In this document: positions 8,209-16,954 of the stretch, in pieces
Layout: each line of letters begins with the position of its first letter
Position numbering within the stretch: the first letter of the stretch is position 1
Origin: Promicromonospora sp042731755
GTDB lineage: Bacteria > Actinomycetota > Actinomycetes > Actinomycetales > Cellulomonadaceae
Direction: 5' to 3'
DNA length: 64,000 nucleotides
Assembly: GCF_042731755.1 (NCBI RefSeq)
Contig: NZ_JBHWLR010000004.1
Coordinates: forward strand, 396,224 to 460,223
Made by a program: the position numbers and the translations under genes
The notes under the pieces: generated by a model
The model's database searches: none
The model's input: the letters and a program-made list of their open reading frames with translations, nothing else
Told to the model about the DNA's origin: nothing

Positions 8209-8220
8209 GCCGGGGCTCAG
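8205..8220. terminator. Short hairpin overlapping two convergent stop codons
   Basis: CTGAGCC-GG-GGCTCAG (7-bp arms) spans the end of the DDN-family gene (stop 8206-8208) and the stop of the convergent epoxide hydrolase (8217-8219). Compact bidirectional terminator candidate. Confidence 0.4.
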
Positions 8221-9335
8221 CCGCCGTCGACCGAGCGGACGAACTCCCGCACGCGCGCCGCCATCTCGCCCGGCACCTCGCCGACCGTGAAGTGTCCGCC
8301 CTCCGGCAGGCGGTCGAACACCCGCAGGTCGAGGTAGTGGCGGCGCGCGAGCGACTCGGGGTACGTGCCCTCGTGCCGCTGGACGAGGACTGCGGCCGGC
8401 ACCGTCGCCGGCGGGATCGGGCCGGGCTGGTCGGCGCCCTCGTAGTAGGGGCGGAACGATGACGCGATGGTCTGGGTGGCCCAGTAGATCGTCGCCTCGG
8501 TCAGGATGCGGTCCCGGGAGATGCGCTGCTCCACGGCGCGCGGGTCGCCGGGCGGGGTGTCGCTCCACTCGACGAGCTTCTCCGTCAGCCAGGCCAGCAG
8601 GCCGGCGGGGGAGTCGTTGAGGGCGGTCGCGAGCGTGTCCGGCCGGGTGGCCTGGACGTGGCCGTAGGCGCCGTCAGTCTGGTGCCGCGCGGCGATGCCG
8701 TCGAAGAACTCCTTGGCCTCGGGGTCGTCGAGCGCTGCCCGCTCCGCCGTGGTCGGGAAGTGCGCGTGCGTGGCGACGATGCCCGCCACGTGCGCCGGGT
8801 ACCGGGCCGCGATGAGGTCGCTGACGTTCGCCGTGACGTCCTCGCCGTAGGTGAAGTACCGCTCGTAGCCCAGCACGTCGGTCATCAGCGCGTGCATGGT
8901 GGCGGCCAGCCGCGTCTCCGACATCTCGCCGTCCGCGTACGGCGTCGAGAACGCGAAACCTGGCAGGCTCGCGACCACCACGTCGAGGTCGGGCAGCAGG
9001 TCGGCGAAGTCGAGCTGCAGCGCGAACGTGTGCGGCCACCCGTGCAGCACGAGCAGCGCCGGGGCGTCCGGCTGCTCCGACCGGAGGTGCGCGAAGTGCA
9101 CGTCCGCGCCCCCGACGTCGGCGAGGAACTGCGGGTGCCCGTTCAGCCAGGCCTCGCGCGCCCGCCAGTCCCAGCTGATCCAGTGGTCGACGAGCTCGCG
9201 CAGGTAGCCGGACGTCATGCCCGACGCCGGACGCCGGGGCGAGTCCTCGGGGATCCTGCTGCGCGCCAGGCGATCACGCAGGTCCGTGAGGACCTGGTCG
9301 GGGACGTGCACGGTGAAGGGCCGGGGCTCGCTCAT
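8217..9335 (-). CDS. Epoxide hydrolase family protein (EHN domain, alpha/beta hydrolase)
   Basis: 372-aa alpha/beta hydrolase with the N-terminal EHN lid region (about 1-110: PFTVHVPDQVLTDLRDRLA, WISWDWRAREAWLN). Oxyanion motif HGWPH, probable nucleophile Asp in YGEDVTANV and catalytic His in EGGHFTVGEVP. Expected to open epoxides to diols via an Asp ester. The residues after the nucleophile are unusual (DVT rather than the common DWG), so substrate range may differ from the second EHN protein at 30232. Convergent with the DDN-family gene. Confidence 0.9.
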   Translation of the reverse strand: MSEPRPFTVHVPDQVLTDLRDRLARSRIPEDSPRRPASGMTSGYLRELVDHWISWDWRAREAWLNGHPQFLADVGGADVHFAHLRSEQPDAPALLVLHGWPHTFALQLDFADLLPDLDVVVASLPGFAFSTPYADGEMSETRLAATMHALMTDVLGYERYFTYGEDVTANVSDLIAARYPAHVAGIVATHAHFPTTAERAALDDPEAKEFFDGIAARHQTDGAYGHVQATRPDTLATALNDSPAGLLAWLTEKLVEWSDTPPGDPRAVEQRISRDRILTEATIYWATQTIASSFRPYYEGADQPGPIPPATVPAAVLVQRHEGTYPESLARRHYLDLRVFDRLPEGGHFTVGEVPGEMAARVREFVRSVDGG

Positions 9336-9377
9336 GCCACGACGTTAGACGCCGCCACTGACATCCGCGGGGTGGCG

Positions 9378-10022
9378 TCAGGCGGTCCAGCTCCGCAGCC
9401 GCCCGGCGGCGGTGCCGTTGTTGCCGAGCCGGTAGATGCTCAGGCCGACGGGATGGAACGTGAGCTCCTCGAACGGCTCGACCTCCACCGCGCCCATCTC
9501 GTCGAGCGGGACCAGCCCCACGGTGACGTGCCCGACGTAGCTCGCGCCGCTGTGTTCGGGGACGTAGCGCTCGACGTAGTCGATCGTGGCCTGGTTGATC
9601 TCGGGTTCGGCGGCGGTGCCCACGAAGGCCTCCGCGGTTCCGCCGGACGCGACGAACGGCGCCACGGCGTCGATCAGCCGGGCCTGGAGCTCCAGGACCT
9701 CGGGCGACGCCCGCACCACGATGCCGGCCAGGCCCACGCCTCCGGCCGCCGCGATCTGCCGGATCCCGGTGGCCCGGAGAGGGAGCGCCACCAGGTCTAC
9801 CGGGCCGACCGCGGAGCCCACGGCGTCGTACATCCCGGCGAGGTCGGCGCTGCGCACGTACCGCTGCAGGATCGTGACGTGCGGCTGATGGTGCCCGTCG
9901 AGCGCGAACCCGGCGGGCAGGCGGGCCAGCATCGCGGCGTTGACCGCCCTGGCCCGCGCGAGCATCGTCGGGTCGGGGTCGATCAGGATGTCGATCGCGG
10001 TCAGGTCGGTCATCTCGCGCAC
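9378..10022 (-). CDS. 2'-5' RNA ligase / 2H phosphoesterase-like protein
   Basis: 214-aa protein with two HxT motifs, QPHVTILQRYV (about residue 47) and VGHVTVGLV (about 165), the defining pair of the 2H phosphoesterase superfamily (2'-5' RNA ligase, cyclic phosphodiesterases). Between them is an alpha/beta fold with VDLVALPLRATGIRQI. No other nucleic-acid-binding domain is present. Standing alone between the epoxide hydrolase and the end of the glycopeptide operon, its role is not evident; a cyclic phosphodiester or RNA substrate is likely from the family. Confidence 0.75.
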   Translation of the reverse strand: MREMTDLTAIDILIDPDPTMLARARAVNAAMLARLPAGFALDGHHQPHVTILQRYVRSADLAGMYDAVGSAVGPVDLVALPLRATGIRQIAAAGGVGLAGIVVRASPEVLELQARLIDAVAPFVASGGTAEAFVGTAAEPEINQATIDYVERYVPEHSGASYVGHVTVGLVPLDEMGAVEVEPFEELTFHPVGLSIYRLGNNGTAAGRLRSWTA

Positions 10023-10107
10023 CTCCCGGCACCGGTCGCGGAGCTCGGGCCCGCGAGGAGGTCCCTCGCGCCACGATGCCTCCGCGACCGGTCCGGTGCA
10101 ACAACGG

Positions 10108-11346
10108 TCAGGGCCGGACGGTGACCTTCAGCGTGCCCGCGGGGCCGGCGCGGAAGGTGAGCTCCGCGCCCGTCGTCGGCTCGGTCCAGGAGGAGCCCAC
10201 CGCGAACGGGGCGTCGTCCAGGCCGCCGGCCGAACCCGGCGTCGAGTCCACGACCCGGACCGGACCCTCGCCCGAGGGCACGGACGTGTCGACCGTGTAC
10301 ACCAGCGCGCCCCGCGCGCCGATGCCCTCGTCGTAGCCCACGGGCTGCCGGTTCTCGACGACGACGGCGCGCGTCGCCGACAGCGGGTACACGACCATCG
10401 CGTCCTGCCCCGGGCTCGCGTCACCCGAGCGGGCGACCGGCGCCAGCCGCGCGGACGTCGTCCGCCCCTGGCCGGCGCAGACCACCTGGTCGTCGTCCAG
10501 CCAGCCGAGCTGCCACCGGTGCCACGCGAAGTACTCCGGCCCCGCGCCCGAGATCAGGCCCATGAGGTCCCAGCCGCCGACCGCGGCGTGGTAGTTGCCC
10601 GGGTCCGCCGGCGGCGCCTCGAACAGGTAGAGGTCCGGCAGGCCGAGCGTGTGACCCGACTCGTGCGCCAGCACCAGCCCGCCCCAGCGCCACTGGTCGT
10701 AGCCGAACGTGACGGCGTGCGTCAGGTGGTTGCCGTCCGCGGTGACGTCCAGGAAGTTCGTGGTCGGCGAGTAGGTGATGTTCGGCGCCTCCTTCGTGGC
10801 CGTCACCCAGACCACGTCGACGTCGGAGAAGTCGAACGAGTCGTCCGCCGCGGCGATCGCGTCGCCGATGTAGCGCACGTGGTCCTCGTAGCTCAGGCCC
10901 CGCTCGAACGGGTACGCCGTGGACGGCTCGGGCATCCGCACCCAGCCGTCCGACGTCGTCGTGGTCACGTCCAGCCGGCCGCCCGAGACCCGCTCCAGGT
11001 ACTCGACGCCCGAGGCCAGGTTGTCCCGCGCCTCCTGGGCCGAGCCCGCGGACGCCGGGTGGTCGTCGAAGTCCACGAGCAGCAGCGCGGCCTTCAGCGT
11101 GCCGACGGCCGGGAGGGCCTGGTCGTCCACCGGGAAGCCGGAGCCGAGCCCGTCGACGGCGGCGGCCAGGCGGCAGTCGGCCACCGACGTCGGCGCGGCG
11201 AATGTGGACGACGCGGCGGCGACGCCTGACGACGACGGCGGGTCGGCCGCGGCGCTCGCCGGCACCGCGCCGAGAGCGAGGGTCGTGGCGGCCAACGCCG
11301 CGATCGGTAGGGCCAGGGACGGTCGGGCGGCTCGCTGCTGCTTCAT
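10108..11346 (-). CDS. Secreted M6-family zinc metalloprotease
   Basis: 412 aa with a signal peptide (MKQQ..., hydrophobic core about 13-30, probable cleavage after ASA). The catalytic motif LAHESGHTLGLPDLY places HExxH at His228/Glu229/His232; the GLPDLY continuation is typical of M6 (immune inhibitor A-like) proteases. The C-terminal quarter is beta-rich and may be an accessory domain. It is the last gene of the minus-strand operon starting with the peptide-binding lipoprotein; a good AGGAG site and only 25 bp separate it from GH127. Proposed role: first cut of extracellular (glyco)protein to give peptides for the ABC importer. The extracellular location is read from the signal; the substrate is inferred from neighbours. 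Confidence 0.85.
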   Translation of the reverse strand: MKQQRAARPSLALPIAALAATTLALGAVPASAAADPPSSSGVAAASSTFAAPTSVADCRLAAAVDGLGSGFPVDDQALPAVGTLKAALLLVDFDDHPASAGSAQEARDNLASGVEYLERVSGGRLDVTTTTSDGWVRMPEPSTAYPFERGLSYEDHVRYIGDAIAAADDSFDFSDVDVVWVTATKEAPNITYSPTTNFLDVTADGNHLTHAVTFGYDQWRWGGLVLAHESGHTLGLPDLYLFEAPPADPGNYHAAVGGWDLMGLISGAGPEYFAWHRWQLGWLDDDQVVCAGQGRTTSARLAPVARSGDASPGQDAMVVYPLSATRAVVVENRQPVGYDEGIGARGALVYTVDTSVPSGEGPVRVVDSTPGSAGGLDDAPFAVGSSWTEPTTGAELTFRAGPAGTLKVTVRP

Positions 11347-11371
11347 GCGTGCACTCCTGTTCGCTGGTCGG

Positions 11372-14230
11372 TCATTCGGTGGGGTCGGCGTCGGCGGGCG
11401 CCGACGCCGACCCGTCGGCGGGCGGGAGCACCAGGGTGCGGACCGGCTCCTGGTTGCCCGCGCGGTCGGTCGCCGCGTACTCGATGACCTGCGGCGCGTC
11501 GGACAGCGCCCGGCTGAACGGCTCGGCGAAGGTGGCCCAGAACGTGTCCGGCCCCTTCCACCGGATGCTGTCCACGCCCGAGACGTCGTCGACGGCGGTC
11601 AGGTTGATCTCGACGCCCCGCGGGCCCAGGCGCTTGGTCGTCACCTTGGTTCGCGGCGGTTTGGTGTCGACGCTGACCTCGCGGACGACGCGGCGCTCCC
11701 GGCCCGCGTCGTCGACGGCGCGCGCGGTAACGGTGTGCACACCGTCGGACAGGACCAGCGGCGCCTGCCCCGCGGGCGCCCAGGGGCCGTCGTCCACCCG
11801 GACCTCGACAACGGGCTCGCCGGTGTCGGCCCGCGCGGTGACCGTGAGCTCCGCCGGCCGGAGGTACCAGCCGGTCACGCCGGGCGCCGCGGCCGGGACG
11901 ATCTCCACGCGCGGCGCGGAGCCGTCGTGCGCGGCGGTCGGCGCCCGGGACAGGAGCGCGGCCTCCTCCGCCGCACGCGCGGCTTCCTCCGCCGCACGCG
12001 CGGCTTCGTCCGCCGCACGCGCGGCCTCCCGGTCGGCGTCGCCCCCGGCTCCGGGCCCGGCGCCGCCGTCGTCCTCCGGCCCGACGGCGGAGCGTGCCGC
12101 CGCCACGAGCACCTGCCGCGCCTCCGCGGCGCTCAGCAGCCCGAGCTCCACGAACTCGTGCGTGGTGCGCAGCACCGCCTCGACGAACGCGCCCCGGTCG
12201 GCGAACCCGCCGTCCGCCCAGAGCACGTCGAGAAAGGTCCGTCCGTCCGCCCGCCCCGCGTTGGGCACGCCCGAGTCAGCCGCCGGGTCCGCGCCGGCGA
12301 ACGCGATCCGGGCGTCGGCCCGGCGCAGGTACATGTGGTATCGGGCGTCCGACCCGGACCACGTCGGCTCCAGGACGAGGTCGCCCAGTCGCCACGTGCC
12401 GTCGTCGGCCGGGGTCAGCGGGGCGTCCAGCGTGCCGTCGAGCCGCCGCCAGGTCGCGGCCTGGACCGGCAGCCAGGTCGTGGCGGCGCTGCGCGCGAGC
12501 AGGACCGTCGGCCCGAGCTCCAGAGTCACCACGGACGTGTCGTCCGGCGCCGGGACCTCGCGCAGCGTCAGCGGCATGTCGATCTCGACCACGGTGCCGG
12601 GGCGCCAGTCACGCCGCAGGACGACGTACCCGCCGTCGGCCCGCACGGACTGCGCCTCGCCGTCCACCCGGACGCCGAACACGGGGGAGGGCGTGGCCCA
12701 GCCCGGCACCCGCAGGCGCAGCTCCAGGTCGCCGGTCGCGTCGACCCGGATCCGGCTGGCGCCCTCCAGCGGGTACGCCGTCTCCTGGATCAGACGGACG
12801 CCGGCCTCCGGCCAGCTCGCCGTCGACGCCACGTAGAGGTTGACCCACACGGTCCGGACGCCGCCGTCGGGCCCCGCCGCACCGCCGTCCGAACCACCCG
12901 AGCTGCCCGGGCCGCCCGACCGGAAGTACACGGAGTCCTGGTACTTGACGTGGTTCTCCAGCCCGGTGCCGCCGCAGCAGGTGCCCACGTTGTCCCACTC
13001 GCGCAGCGCCCCCGGGTGCACGGGGAACATGTACGTGACCTCGGGCGAGTCGTCCGAGGTCACGTCGCGCCGCGAGCCCAGGATCTGGTTGGTCACGGCC
13101 CGCTCGTAGTAGTCGGCGAACCGCGCCTCGCCCGTGCGCTCGAAGAGGGCCCGGGCGATCTTGAGCATGTTGTAGGTCACGCACGTCTCGGCGTTCCGGT
13201 TGCCGATGTCGCCCGCGACGGCGCCCGCCGGCCCCCACAGCTCGTTCTCGCCGGAGCCCCCGTGCGCGTAGGTGCGGCCGGGCACGAGCATGTCCCAGAG
13301 GTGGACGACGGCGTCCAGGTATCGGGTCTCGCCGGTCAGGTCGGCCAGCCCGAGGTAGCCCAGGAGCGTGGCGGCGTGCTGGTTGGCGTGCATGCCGTCC
13401 AGCTCGTCCCGGCCCGCCGCCGCGAAGTCCAGCAGCGTGTCCAGGTCGAACAGCCGGGCCGTCTCGACGAACGTGCGGTCCCCGGTCAGCACCGCGAGGT
13501 CGCACAGCACCTCGTTCATGCCCCCGGCCTCGCCCGCGATGTACAGGGCCCACATGTCGGCGCGCTGCTCGGCCGGCAGCACGGACAGCCGCCCGTGCAC
13601 CCAGCGTCCCATCGCGGCGGCGACGTCCAGCGCCACACCCGAGCCCGTGTGCCGGTGCGCGTCGAGCAGCCCCGCCATGATCTTGTGGCACGTGTAGTAC
13701 GGCGCCCAGATCTCGCCGTAGGGCGCAAGGCCCTCCAGCCGCGAGAACTGCCACTCGCCGTACGCGGCCAGGAACCCGGGGTGGCTGTAGCGCCCCGTCG
13801 CGGCCAGCGTCTCCTGGACCTCCCGCAGTCCCTCGACCAGGTCGTCGACCTTGGCGTGCAGCTCGGCCCGCAGCGCGGCGTCGTCCGCGCCGCCCGCCGC
13901 GAGCGCCAGCATGGACAGGAAGTGCCCCGCGTAGTGGCCGCGCAGGAGGTTCGCGGTGGGCGCGGCCTCGCGGCCGGGGTAGTCGTCGGGGCCCCAGGCG
14001 TCCTCGTCGGGGTGGCCGAAGTCCTCCCAGCCGCCCGGCGGCAGCGCCCCGCGCGTGTCCAGCCCGGCGTTCGCGCGGAACACGGCGAGCAGCCGGTCGA
14101 CCGGGTAGACGCGGGCCAGGTGCAGCATCTGGTCGCGGGCCCGGGTGAAGACGCCGCCCGTGAGGACGACGTCGGCGAGCGGGAACGGCTCGGCCACGCG
14201 AGGTGGTGCCGTCAGCACGGCCTCAGCCAT
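11372..14230 (-). CDS. GH127 beta-L-arabinofuranosidase (DUF1680 family) with C-terminal Ig-like region
   Basis: 952 aa. Residues about 15-620 are a glycoside hydrolase family 127 enzyme. The zinc-thiolate active site of characterised HypBA1 is visible: AETCVTYN gives Glu348 and Cys350, NVGTCCGGTG gives Cys418 (nucleophile position) and Cys419; the GENELWG segment just before is the likely acid/base region. HypBA1 releases beta-1,2-linked L-arabinofuranose from hydroxyproline-linked arabinooligosaccharides. After the catalytic part come an Ala/Glu heptad stretch (about 735-757) and two Ig-like beta domains (about 770-940) usually seen in secreted proteins. Yet the N-terminus (MAEAVLTAPPRVAEPFPLAD) shows no signal peptide. 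The start overlaps pepP by 8 bp, so it is co-translated with two proline peptidases. Confidence 0.92.
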   Translation of the reverse strand: MAEAVLTAPPRVAEPFPLADVVLTGGVFTRARDQMLHLARVYPVDRLLAVFRANAGLDTRGALPPGGWEDFGHPDEDAWGPDDYPGREAAPTANLLRGHYAGHFLSMLALAAGGADDAALRAELHAKVDDLVEGLREVQETLAATGRYSHPGFLAAYGEWQFSRLEGLAPYGEIWAPYYTCHKIMAGLLDAHRHTGSGVALDVAAAMGRWVHGRLSVLPAEQRADMWALYIAGEAGGMNEVLCDLAVLTGDRTFVETARLFDLDTLLDFAAAGRDELDGMHANQHAATLLGYLGLADLTGETRYLDAVVHLWDMLVPGRTYAHGGSGENELWGPAGAVAGDIGNRNAETCVTYNMLKIARALFERTGEARFADYYERAVTNQILGSRRDVTSDDSPEVTYMFPVHPGALREWDNVGTCCGGTGLENHVKYQDSVYFRSGGPGSSGGSDGGAAGPDGGVRTVWVNLYVASTASWPEAGVRLIQETAYPLEGASRIRVDATGDLELRLRVPGWATPSPVFGVRVDGEAQSVRADGGYVVLRRDWRPGTVVEIDMPLTLREVPAPDDTSVVTLELGPTVLLARSAATTWLPVQAATWRRLDGTLDAPLTPADDGTWRLGDLVLEPTWSGSDARYHMYLRRADARIAFAGADPAADSGVPNAGRADGRTFLDVLWADGGFADRGAFVEAVLRTTHEFVELGLLSAAEARQVLVAAARSAVGPEDDGGAGPGAGGDADREAARAADEAARAAEEAARAAEEAALLSRAPTAAHDGSAPRVEIVPAAAPGVTGWYLRPAELTVTARADTGEPVVEVRVDDGPWAPAGQAPLVLSDGVHTVTARAVDDAGRERRVVREVSVDTKPPRTKVTTKRLGPRGVEINLTAVDDVSGVDSIRWKGPDTFWATFAEPFSRALSDAPQVIEYAATDRAGNQEPVRTLVLPPADGSASAPADADPTE
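11961..12027 (-). repeat. 21-bp tandem repeat coding an Ala/Glu heptad in GH127
   Basis: About three copies of a 21-bp unit (core TCCGCCGCACGCGCGGC on the plus strand) encode AARAADE-AARAAEE-AARAAEE on the minus strand. The seven-residue period and Ala/Glu/Arg content predict a rigid helix or coiled coil between the catalytic and Ig-like parts. DNA identity of units suggests recent expansion and possible length variation. Confidence 0.75.
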
Positions 14231-15665
14231 TGCCGAGCCGTTCCGTGGTCCACCGCTCGATGCCGGCGGCGTCGATGGGCAGGGCGTCGGAGAGCACCTC
14301 GGCGCTGTCGGCCGTGACCAGCAGGTCGTCCTCCAGGCGCACGCCGATGCCGCGCAGCTCGGGCGGCACGGTCTCGTCGTGGGCGTGGAAGTACAGGCCG
14401 GGCTCGACGGTCATGACCACGCCGGGGGCCAGGGGAGCGGCCTGGTAGGTGGGGTAGTCGGAGTGGGCGCAGTCGTGCACGTCCAGCCCGAGGTGGTGGC
14501 CGATGCCGCAGACCAGCCAGCGCCGGTGCTGCTGCCCGCCGGGGGAGAGCGCCTCGTCGACGGAGACGTCCAGCAGGCCCCAGTCGTGCAGCCCCTGCGC
14601 GATGACCTCCATGGAGGCGTAGTGGAAGTCGAGGTACTCCACGCCGGGACGGATCTGCGCCATGCCGGCGCGGTGCGCCTTCTCGACCAGGTCGTGCACC
14701 TGCCGCTGGATCGGGCTGAAGGTGCCCGACGGCGGGATGGTGCGCGTGACGTCGGCCGTGTACAGCGAGCTGGCCTCGACGCCCATGTCGAGCAGCAGCG
14801 GCATGTCGGGCAGGATCGGTCCGTCGCACCGCACCCAGTGCAGGGTCGGGGCGTGCGGGCCGGAGCCGACGATCGTCGAGTAGCCCGGCCCGTTGCCGAA
14901 CGTGCGGGCGTGCCGGTCGAACGTGCCCTGCAGCCAGCGCTCGCCGAGCCCGCCGACGGCGCGCGGCACCTCGCGCGCGACCGCGTCGAACCCGGTCACG
15001 GTGTGGTCGATCGCCTCGCGGAGCTGCGCGATCTCCCAGTCGTCCTTGATCATGCGCAGGTCGGACAGCGCCCGCGCCAGGTCCTCGGACGGCTTGAGGC
15101 CGAACCGGCGCACCAGGTCGTCGTCGACCGACGGCGAGGCGAGGGCGCCGTCCAGGGTGTCGAGCACGCCGTCCAGCGCGGAGCGCGGCTCCACGGCGAT
15201 GCCGAGCGCCCCGGCCCACGCGGCCAGGTCGGGGGAGGGCCCCACCCACAGCTCGCCGTAGGCCGCGTTCGCGAAGAACTCGCTCTCGCCGGGCCGCGCG
15301 GGCGGCGGCAGGTACAGCGTCGCGTCGTGCCCGCCGTCGCTCGCCCGCAGCACCAGGACGCCGTCCTCGGGCTGCACACCCGTGAGCCACACGAAGTCGC
15401 TGTCCGCGCGGAACCCGTACATCGCGTCGCCGTTGCGCAGCGGCGCGCGCCCGGCGCTGACCACGGCGTCGCGCGCGCCGATGCGCTCCGACAGGCGGCG
15501 GCGGTGGTCGGCGGCCGCCTCCGGCGCCCCGGGGATCACCGGGACGACGACGTCGGGCGCGCCCCAGCCGCGGGCCATGTGGGCGTTGAACGCCGGGCTG
15601 TCGGCCAGCCGGGGCGCGCGGGTCCCCGCGTAGGGCGGCCGGCCGGTGGTGTCGTGCGTGCTCAT
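14223..15665 (-). CDS. pepP: Xaa-Pro aminopeptidase (aminopeptidase P, M24B)
   Basis: 480-aa cytoplasmic metallopeptidase that removes the N-terminal residue before proline (and probably hydroxyproline). N-terminal creatinase-like domain about 40-190, then the pita-bread M24 fold. Two-metal ligands are visible in order: DMGVE, YTADVTRTI, GIGHHLGLDVHD, MTVEPGLYF and GVRLEDDLLVT. Length fits bacterial aminopeptidase P. Its start codon overlaps the stop of the prolyl aminopeptidase gene (ATGA) and its end overlaps GH127, so all three are one translational unit. Placement next to a peptide importer and a hydroxyproline pathway suggests use on imported Pro/Hyp-rich peptides. Confidence 0.95.
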   Translation of the reverse strand: MSTHDTTGRPPYAGTRAPRLADSPAFNAHMARGWGAPDVVVPVIPGAPEAAADHRRRLSERIGARDAVVSAGRAPLRNGDAMYGFRADSDFVWLTGVQPEDGVLVLRASDGGHDATLYLPPPARPGESEFFANAAYGELWVGPSPDLAAWAGALGIAVEPRSALDGVLDTLDGALASPSVDDDLVRRFGLKPSEDLARALSDLRMIKDDWEIAQLREAIDHTVTGFDAVAREVPRAVGGLGERWLQGTFDRHARTFGNGPGYSTIVGSGPHAPTLHWVRCDGPILPDMPLLLDMGVEASSLYTADVTRTIPPSGTFSPIQRQVHDLVEKAHRAGMAQIRPGVEYLDFHYASMEVIAQGLHDWGLLDVSVDEALSPGGQQHRRWLVCGIGHHLGLDVHDCAHSDYPTYQAAPLAPGVVMTVEPGLYFHAHDETVPPELRGIGVRLEDDLLVTADSAEVLSDALPIDAAGIERWTTERLGNG

Positions 15666-16954
15666 CGGATCTCTCCTCCTCGGTCGCGGACCAGCTCACG
15701 CAGGCGCTCCAGCACGCGTGCGTCACCGATCCCGTCGTGCTCGTACTCGTTGGTGACCCACGCCTGCGCCGACCCGACCCGCGAGAGCGTGTCGAGCTGC
15801 AGGCCTGAGTCCACGAACATGTCGTCGTGGTAGACGATCGCCGCCAGGGGCACCTCGTTGGCGGCCAGGCGGTCCAGGTCGTACAGCGGCGACCACTCCT
15901 GGCGCGCCGCCAGCTCGTGCACCGCGCCCGCGAACGGGCGCAGCAGCCGGATCTCGTCGAACATCCACGGGAACGCCATCTCGCCCGTGAACAGCAGCGG
16001 ACGCCGGCCCGGGTCGAACTCCGGACGCCGGTCGCGCTCCGCCTGGGCCGCCCAGCCCGTCGGGCCGTTGCCGCCGTGGCCGTAGATCGACTCCTGGAGC
16101 GTCCAGAACAGGGGGCCGTCCGCCTGCGCCGTACGGACCATCGCCTCCTGCAGGAACCCGGCCGACAGCCGGCCCGGCGCCGCGAACGCCTTCTCGACGA
16201 ACCAGTGCAGCCGCTCCGGCCCCGGCTTCATGCCCAGGTCGATGCCCATGGACTGGAACCGGCGCACCGTCAGCACGTCGCCGTCCGGCAGCCGGACGTC
16301 GCCCTGCGCGAGCCGATCCGCGATCGCCGCGACCGCGTCGACGTCGGCCGGGTAACGCCGGTAGAACTCCGCCGTCTTGCCCGCCACCCGGCCGAACGTG
16401 CGGCGGTAGACCTCCGCGGCGTCGGGCGGCGTGCCCGGGATGCCGCCCGCGACGTAGCAGGCGCGCAGCGCCTGCGGCGCCACCGACAGGTACGTCAGCG
16501 TGATCCAGCCGCCGAAGCTCTGCGCCAGCGTGGCCCACCGGCGCCCGCCGTACACGTCCCGGCGCACGTCCTCCAGGTCCGCCACGATCGAGTCGGCCCG
16601 GTAGCACGCCAGCAGATCGGCACCCGCGCGGGCGTCCAGCCCGGCCAGCACCTCGCCGTCCAGCGGCGAGCTGCCGCCCGTGCCGCGCTGGTCCACCAGC
16701 ACCACGCGATGGTCGCGCAGCGCCACGTCCAGCCAGCCGTCCCGCCGCAGCGGCCGCGGGTTCGCGCCGCCCGGCCCGCCCTGCAGGTACACCAGCAGCG
16801 GCAGGTCCTCGTCGCCGCGCGCCGGGTCCACCAGCTCGCGGACCAGCAACGACACCTCGCCGCGCAGGCGACCGCTCCGGTCCAGCGGCACCGCGAGACG
16901 GCGCTCGCGGACGCCGATGCCCGGCAGCAGGTAGGTGGTCCAGGTCGTGCTCAT
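15662..16954 (-). CDS. Prolyl aminopeptidase (proline iminopeptidase, S33 alpha/beta hydrolase)
   Basis: 430-aa serine peptidase expected to free N-terminal proline from peptides. Motifs: oxyanion YLQGGPGGANP, VLVDQRGTGGSSPL and nucleophile LAQSFGGW (Ser146), all S33 signatures; NEYEHDGIGD near the C-terminus supplies the likely His. The length of about 430 aa fits the longer Aeromonas-type enzymes, which as I recall also accept N-terminal hydroxyproline, rather than the roughly 310-aa Bacillus type. The ATG at 16954 is chosen because it overlaps the stop of the ABC ATPase (ATGA); a longer open frame runs back into that gene and is a shadow. Confidence 0.88.
   Translation of the reverse strand: MSTTWTTYLLPGIGVRERRLAVPLDRSGRLRGEVSLLVRELVDPARGDEDLPLLVYLQGGPGGANPRPLRRDGWLDVALRDHRVVLVDQRGTGGSSPLDGEVLAGLDARAGADLLACYRADSIVADLEDVRRDVYGGRRWATLAQSFGGWITLTYLSVAPQALRACYVAGGIPGTPPDAAEVYRRTFGRVAGKTAEFYRRYPADVDAVAAIADRLAQGDVRLPDGDVLTVRRFQSMGIDLGMKPGPERLHWFVEKAFAAPGRLSAGFLQEAMVRTAQADGPLFWTLQESIYGHGGNGPTGWAAQAERDRRPEFDPGRRPLLFTGEMAFPWMFDEIRLLRPFAGAVHELAARQEWSPLYDLDRLAANEVPLAAIVYHDDMFVDSGLQLDTLSRVGSAQAWVTNEYEHDGIGDARVLERLRELVRDRGGEIR

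Noticed and set aside
10919..14317. Open frame of about 1130 codons on the plus strand opposite M6 protease and GH127
   Set aside because: Low-complexity Arg/Val/Gly sequence; the minus strand holds recognised catalytic motifs and operon overlaps.
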